Assembly: GCA_030040395.1 (NCBI GenBank)
Contig: JASHTU010000567.1
Span: 1 to 16,025, forward strand
Direction of reading: 5' to 3'
Length of the DNA: 16,025 nt
Source: Acidobacteriaceae bacterium
GTDB taxonomy: Bacteria; Acidobacteriota; Terriglobia; Terriglobales; Acidobacteriaceae
Shown here one piece after another: positions 13,326 through 16,025 of this stretch. Both the position numbers and the translations under genes were made by a program. Positions within the stretch are counted from its first letter, which is position 1, and every line of letters starts with the position of its first letter. The notes below the pieces were generated by a model. That model was not told the DNA's origin, made no database searches, and saw only the letters and a list, made by a program, of their open reading frames with translations.

Positions 13326-16025
13326 TTAAGTCGCGGGGGCCGCGGCCGGTACTGCTGCCGGTTCCGCGCCGGGTTGCGCCGCGGCCGCGCCGTCCGCCGG
13401 CTCCGACCACGTATAGGTGAATCGCCCGTCTTCTCCCACTCCCACCTGCACTCGCTCCGATGGGGTTTCCTCGGCCATGCGCGACAACACCTCGCGCGAG
13501 ATTTCCGGCAGCATGGTGTTGGTCAGGATGTTGTCCACGTTGCGCGCTCCACTCTCCACCTCCGTGCACCGCTTGGCCACTTCGTCGATCACCGCCTGAT
13601 CGCAGACCATGGTGATCTTGTGGCTCTCGAAGATGCGGCGCTGGATCTTGCCCAGCTTGAGCACCACAATCTGCTTAAGCGCCTCGTCGCGCACCGGGAA
13701 ATATGGAATGATCACCATCCGGCCCAGGAACGCCGGCTTGAAAATCTTGTTCAGCTCCGGCTTCATGGCCAGCACCAGTCCCTCGGGGCCGGGCATGGTT
13801 TCCTTGTCCGCCGTCAGCTTCATCAGGGTTTCGGTGCCTGCGTTGCTGGTGAGAATGATGATGCAGTTCTTGAAGTCGATCGAGCGGCCCTCGCCGTCTT
13901 CGAGATTGCCCTTATCGAAGACCTGGTAGAAGAGCTCGAGCACGTCGTTGTGCGCCTTCTCGACCTCGTCGAGCAGAACCACGGAATAGGGCCGCCGCCT
14001 TACCGCCTCAGTCAGCACGCCGCCCTCGCCGTACCCCACGTATCCGGGCGGCGAGCCCTTGAGAGTCGAAACCGTATGCGCTTCCTGAAACTCCGACATA
14101 TTAATGGTGATCAAGTTGCGCTCGCCGCCATAAAGCAAATCGGCGATGGCCAGGGCGGTCTCGGTTTTTCCCACCCCGCTGGGACCGACCAGCATAAAAA
14201 CGCCCACTGGCTTACCGGGATCGTCGAGCCGCGCCCGCGAAGTGATAATGCGTTGCGCAATAGCCGCCAGCGCGTGGTCCTGCCCGATGACGCGTTTGCG
14301 CAGATGTCCGTCCAGATCGAGCACCGCGGCAATCTCGTCCTTGACCATCTTGCCCAAGGGAATCCCCGTCCACGCCGAAATCACTTCGCCCACGATCCGT
14401 TCGTCCACGCAGACATGGATAAGCGGGTTCTCCCCCTGCACCGCGGTCAGCCGGTCCTCGAGCGCGCGCAGAGCTTCGAGCGATGGTTTCTCCACCGGCG
14501 CCCCGTTTCCTTCCGCCTTGACAGCTTCGGCGCCCGACTCCAGGGCGCTGCGCATGGCGCGAATCTCGCGCACCAACTCGAGTTCCTGCTCCCATTGCGA
14601 TTTCAGCTTCGCCAGCGAAGCCTCTTCCGCCGCAAGCTGCTCTTCGATCGCAGCCAACCGTTCCGAGTGTTCCTCGCCCACGGTCGTTTCGCGCTCCAGA
14701 ATCTGCTTCTGCACTTTCAAGTCGTCGATGCGCCGCGTAGCGTCTTCGATCGGCGGCGGAATCGTGTTCTGCCCCAGGGAGAGCCGCGCGCATGCGGTGT
14801 CGAGCACGCTTACCGCCTTGTCGGGCAACTGCCGTCCCGCCAGGTAGCGATGCGACAGGCGCACCGTCGCCGTCACCGCCTCGTGCAAAATGCGCAAATC
14901 GTGATGCTTCTCAAGCGCCGGCACAATGCCCCGCATCATCGTGTCGCACTGCAGTTCACTGGGCTCTTCCACTTTGACCACCTGGAAGCGACGCGCCAGA
15001 GCCGCGTCTTTCTCGAAGTATTTTTTGTACTCCGACCACGTGGTGGCCGCGATGGTGCGCAGTTCGCCCCGCGCCAGCGCCGGCTTGAGCAGGTTGGCGG
15101 CGTCGTTCTGGCCTGCCTGGCCGCCCGCGCCGATCATAGTGTGCGCTTCGTCAATGAACAGGATGATGGGATGCGGCGAGGCCTTCACCTCTTCGATAAG
15201 GCCCTTGAGCCGGTTCTCGAATTCGCCTTTCACGCCGGCGCCGGCTTGCAGCAGCGCCAAGTCGAGGCTGTGAAGCTGGACTTTGCGCAAAGGCGGAGGC
15301 ACGTCTCCGCTGGCCAGCCGCAGCGCGAAGCCCTCCACCACGGCGGTCTTTCCCACGCCCGCCTCGCCGGTCAGGATGGGGTTGTTCTGCCGCCGCCGCA
15401 TGAGGATGTCGACCACCTGGCGAATCTCCTGATCGCGGCCCAGCACCGGGTCGATCTTGCCCGCCTTGGCGTTCGCGGTCATGTTCACCGTGTATTGATC
15501 GAGGTGCGGAGTCTTGCCCGATCCCGCCGGCCGCGCCGCGCCCGGCTCCGCGCCCGGCGCGCCCACAGCCGTGGTCACTGAGGCTTCACGCGATTTTTCC
15601 GTCACCGCGAAAAAGTCCTTGCGCAATGCTTCCGTCGGAATCAGTTGCACCTCTTTGCTCACACCGTGAATGAGGCGAGACAGTTCCTCGTTCGAAAGCA
15701 GCGCCAGCAGCGTGAAGCCGGTGCGAATCTGCGCCACGTCATATTCGATGGTGGCCACCGTCCACGCTTCGGTCAGCATCTTCACCAGCAACGGGCTAAA
15801 AGCCGGGCTGCGGGCGTTGCCGGTCTTCAGCCGGTCCAGGCTGCGCTGCAGTTCCGTCGTCAGGCGCGAGCGGTCCACGCCGTACTGGCGAAGAATAAAC
15901 GCGATATCGTTGTCCGAGCTGTCGATGGCCTTGAGGAGATAGTGTTCGATTTCGATATCGTAGTGCGTGCGGGAAACACATAGCCCTGCCGCGGCTTCCA
16001 GCGCGCTGCGTGTGGCGTCGTCCAC
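13326..16025 (-). CDS. tssH: Type VI secretion AAA+ ATPase ClpV (TssH), first codons beyond the right edge
   Basis: ClpV is a hexameric unfoldase that disassembles contracted T6SS sheaths in the cytoplasm. The 899 visible residues lack only the first dozen or so. The N-domain shows the ClpV-typical [23 protein letters not shown]1 has Walker A GEAGVGKT (visible residues 220-227), pore loop [10 protein letters not shown] and Walker [10 protein letters not shown] (287-295). A charged coiled-coil middle domain spans about 425-530. AAA2 has Walker A GPSGVGKT (614-621), pore-loop motif GYVGYGEGG and Walker [12 protein letters not shown] (682-692). Both ATPase sites look intact. Two low-complexity Ala/Pro/Gly segments stand out: a linker at about 154-171 and the C-terminal 25 residues. 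The GTG at the very edge is an internal valine, not a start. Presence of a ClpV and its adjacency to vgrG separate it from the general chaperone ClpB. Rightward neighbours should be further T6SS genes. Confidence 0.95.
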   Translation of the reverse strand: MDDATRSALEAAAGLCVSRTHYDIEIEHYLLKAIDSSDNDIAFILRQYGVDRSRLTTELQRSLDRLKTGNARSPAFSPLLVKMLTEAWTVATIEYDVAQIRTGFTLLALLSNEELSRLIHGVSKEVQLIPTEALRKDFFAVTEKSREASVTTAVGAPGAEPGAARPAGSGKTPHLDQYTVNMTANAKAGKIDPVLGRDQEIRQVVDILMRRRQNNPILTGEAGVGKTAVVEGFALRLASGDVPPPLRKVQLHSLDLALLQAGAGVKGEFENRLKGLIEEVKASPHPIILFIDEAHTMIGAGGQAGQNDAANLLKPALARGELRTIAATTWSEYKKYFEKDAALARRFQVVKVEEPSELQCDTMMRGIVPALEKHHDLRILHEAVTATVRLSHRYLAGRQLPDKAVSVLDTACARLSLGQNTIPPPIEDATRRIDDLKVQKQILERETTVGEEHSERLAAIEEQLAAEEASLAKLKSQWEQELELVREIRAMRSALESGAEAVKAEGNGAPVEKPSLEALRALEDRLTAVQGENPLIHVCVDERIVGEVISAWTGIPLGKMVKDEIAAVLDLDGHLRKRVIGQDHALAAIAQRIITSRARLDDPGKPVGVFMLVGPSGVGKTETALAIADLLYGGERNLITINMSEFQEAHTVSTLKGSPPGYVGYGEGGVLTEAVRRRPYSVVLLDEVEKAHNDVLELFYQVFDKGNLEDGEGRSIDFKNCIIILTSNAGTETLMKLTADKETMPGPEGLVLAMKPELNKIFKPAFLGRMVIIPYFPVRDEALKQIVVLKLGKIQRRIFESHKITMVCDQAVIDEVAKRCTEVESGARNVDNILTNTMLPEISREVLSRMAEETPSERVQVGVGEDGRFTYTWSEPADGAAAAQPGAEPAAVPAAAPAT

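Noticed and set aside
13264..13569. An N-terminal extension of VgrG of about 102 codons
   Set aside because: It overlaps the end of clpV, is Gly/Arg-rich, and VgrG proteins start just before the NRLLSFTSPLG-type motif, which fits ATG 13263.
13374..15581. A 735-codon open frame on the plus strand
   Set aside because: It lies fully antisense to clpV, whose motifs are unambiguous. The translation is His/Arg/Leu-rich with no recognisable domain, the usual shadow of a GC-rich gene.

Overview
The window looks like a chromosomal piece of a GC-rich Acidobacteriota genome, probably a soil Terriglobia-type organism. This is inferred from family content: a very large Oar-like TonB-dependent receptor with an N-terminal carboxypeptidase-regulatory (Cna-B-like) domain, a periplasmic beta-propeller NarL-type histidine kinase, and a secreted GH35 glycosidase. 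Long open frames on the opposite strand of most genes are the usual by-product of high GC. No tRNA, rRNA, CRISPR array, insertion sequence or phage gene was seen.

Left half (1-8219), carbohydrate sensing and uptake. A secreted GH35 beta-galactosidase-like gene runs leftwards off the edge (start at 1183). It diverges from a 983-residue sensor kinase (1569-4520) with 14 propeller repeats, a Y_Y_Y domain, one membrane helix and a HisKA_3/HATPase pair. The kinase converges with a 1207-residue TonB-dependent receptor (4596-8219, minus strand); a strong hairpin lies between their ends. The enzyme, sensor and receptor resemble a small polysaccharide-utilisation locus. In support of this, an 18-bp imperfect dyad (17 of 18 bases identical) lies upstream of both the glycosidase gene and the receptor gene, in the same orientation relative to each.

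Right half (8717-16025), type VI secretion, all on the minus strand and read right to left: tssH/clpV (only its first few codons missing beyond the right edge), tssI/vgrG, a PAAR protein with extra domains, a 131-residue gene of unknown function, and a DUF1795/DcrB-like gene. The last three are tightly packed: PAAR and the 131-residue gene share an ATGA stop/start, and the DUF1795 gene begins one base after the preceding stop. This is the spike-and-effector end of a T6SS cluster; the sheath, baseplate and membrane-complex genes are not in view.

The most novel-looking part is the PAAR gene. It carries a compact uncharacterised domain (about residues 180-262), then about 150 residues of Gln/Ala-rich probable coiled coil, and overlaps a small unknown gene. 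This could be an effector/partner set. The two long intergenic stretches (1184-1568 and 8220-8716) contain the shared dyad, a second 15-bp perfect dyad and small repeats, but no convincing gene.
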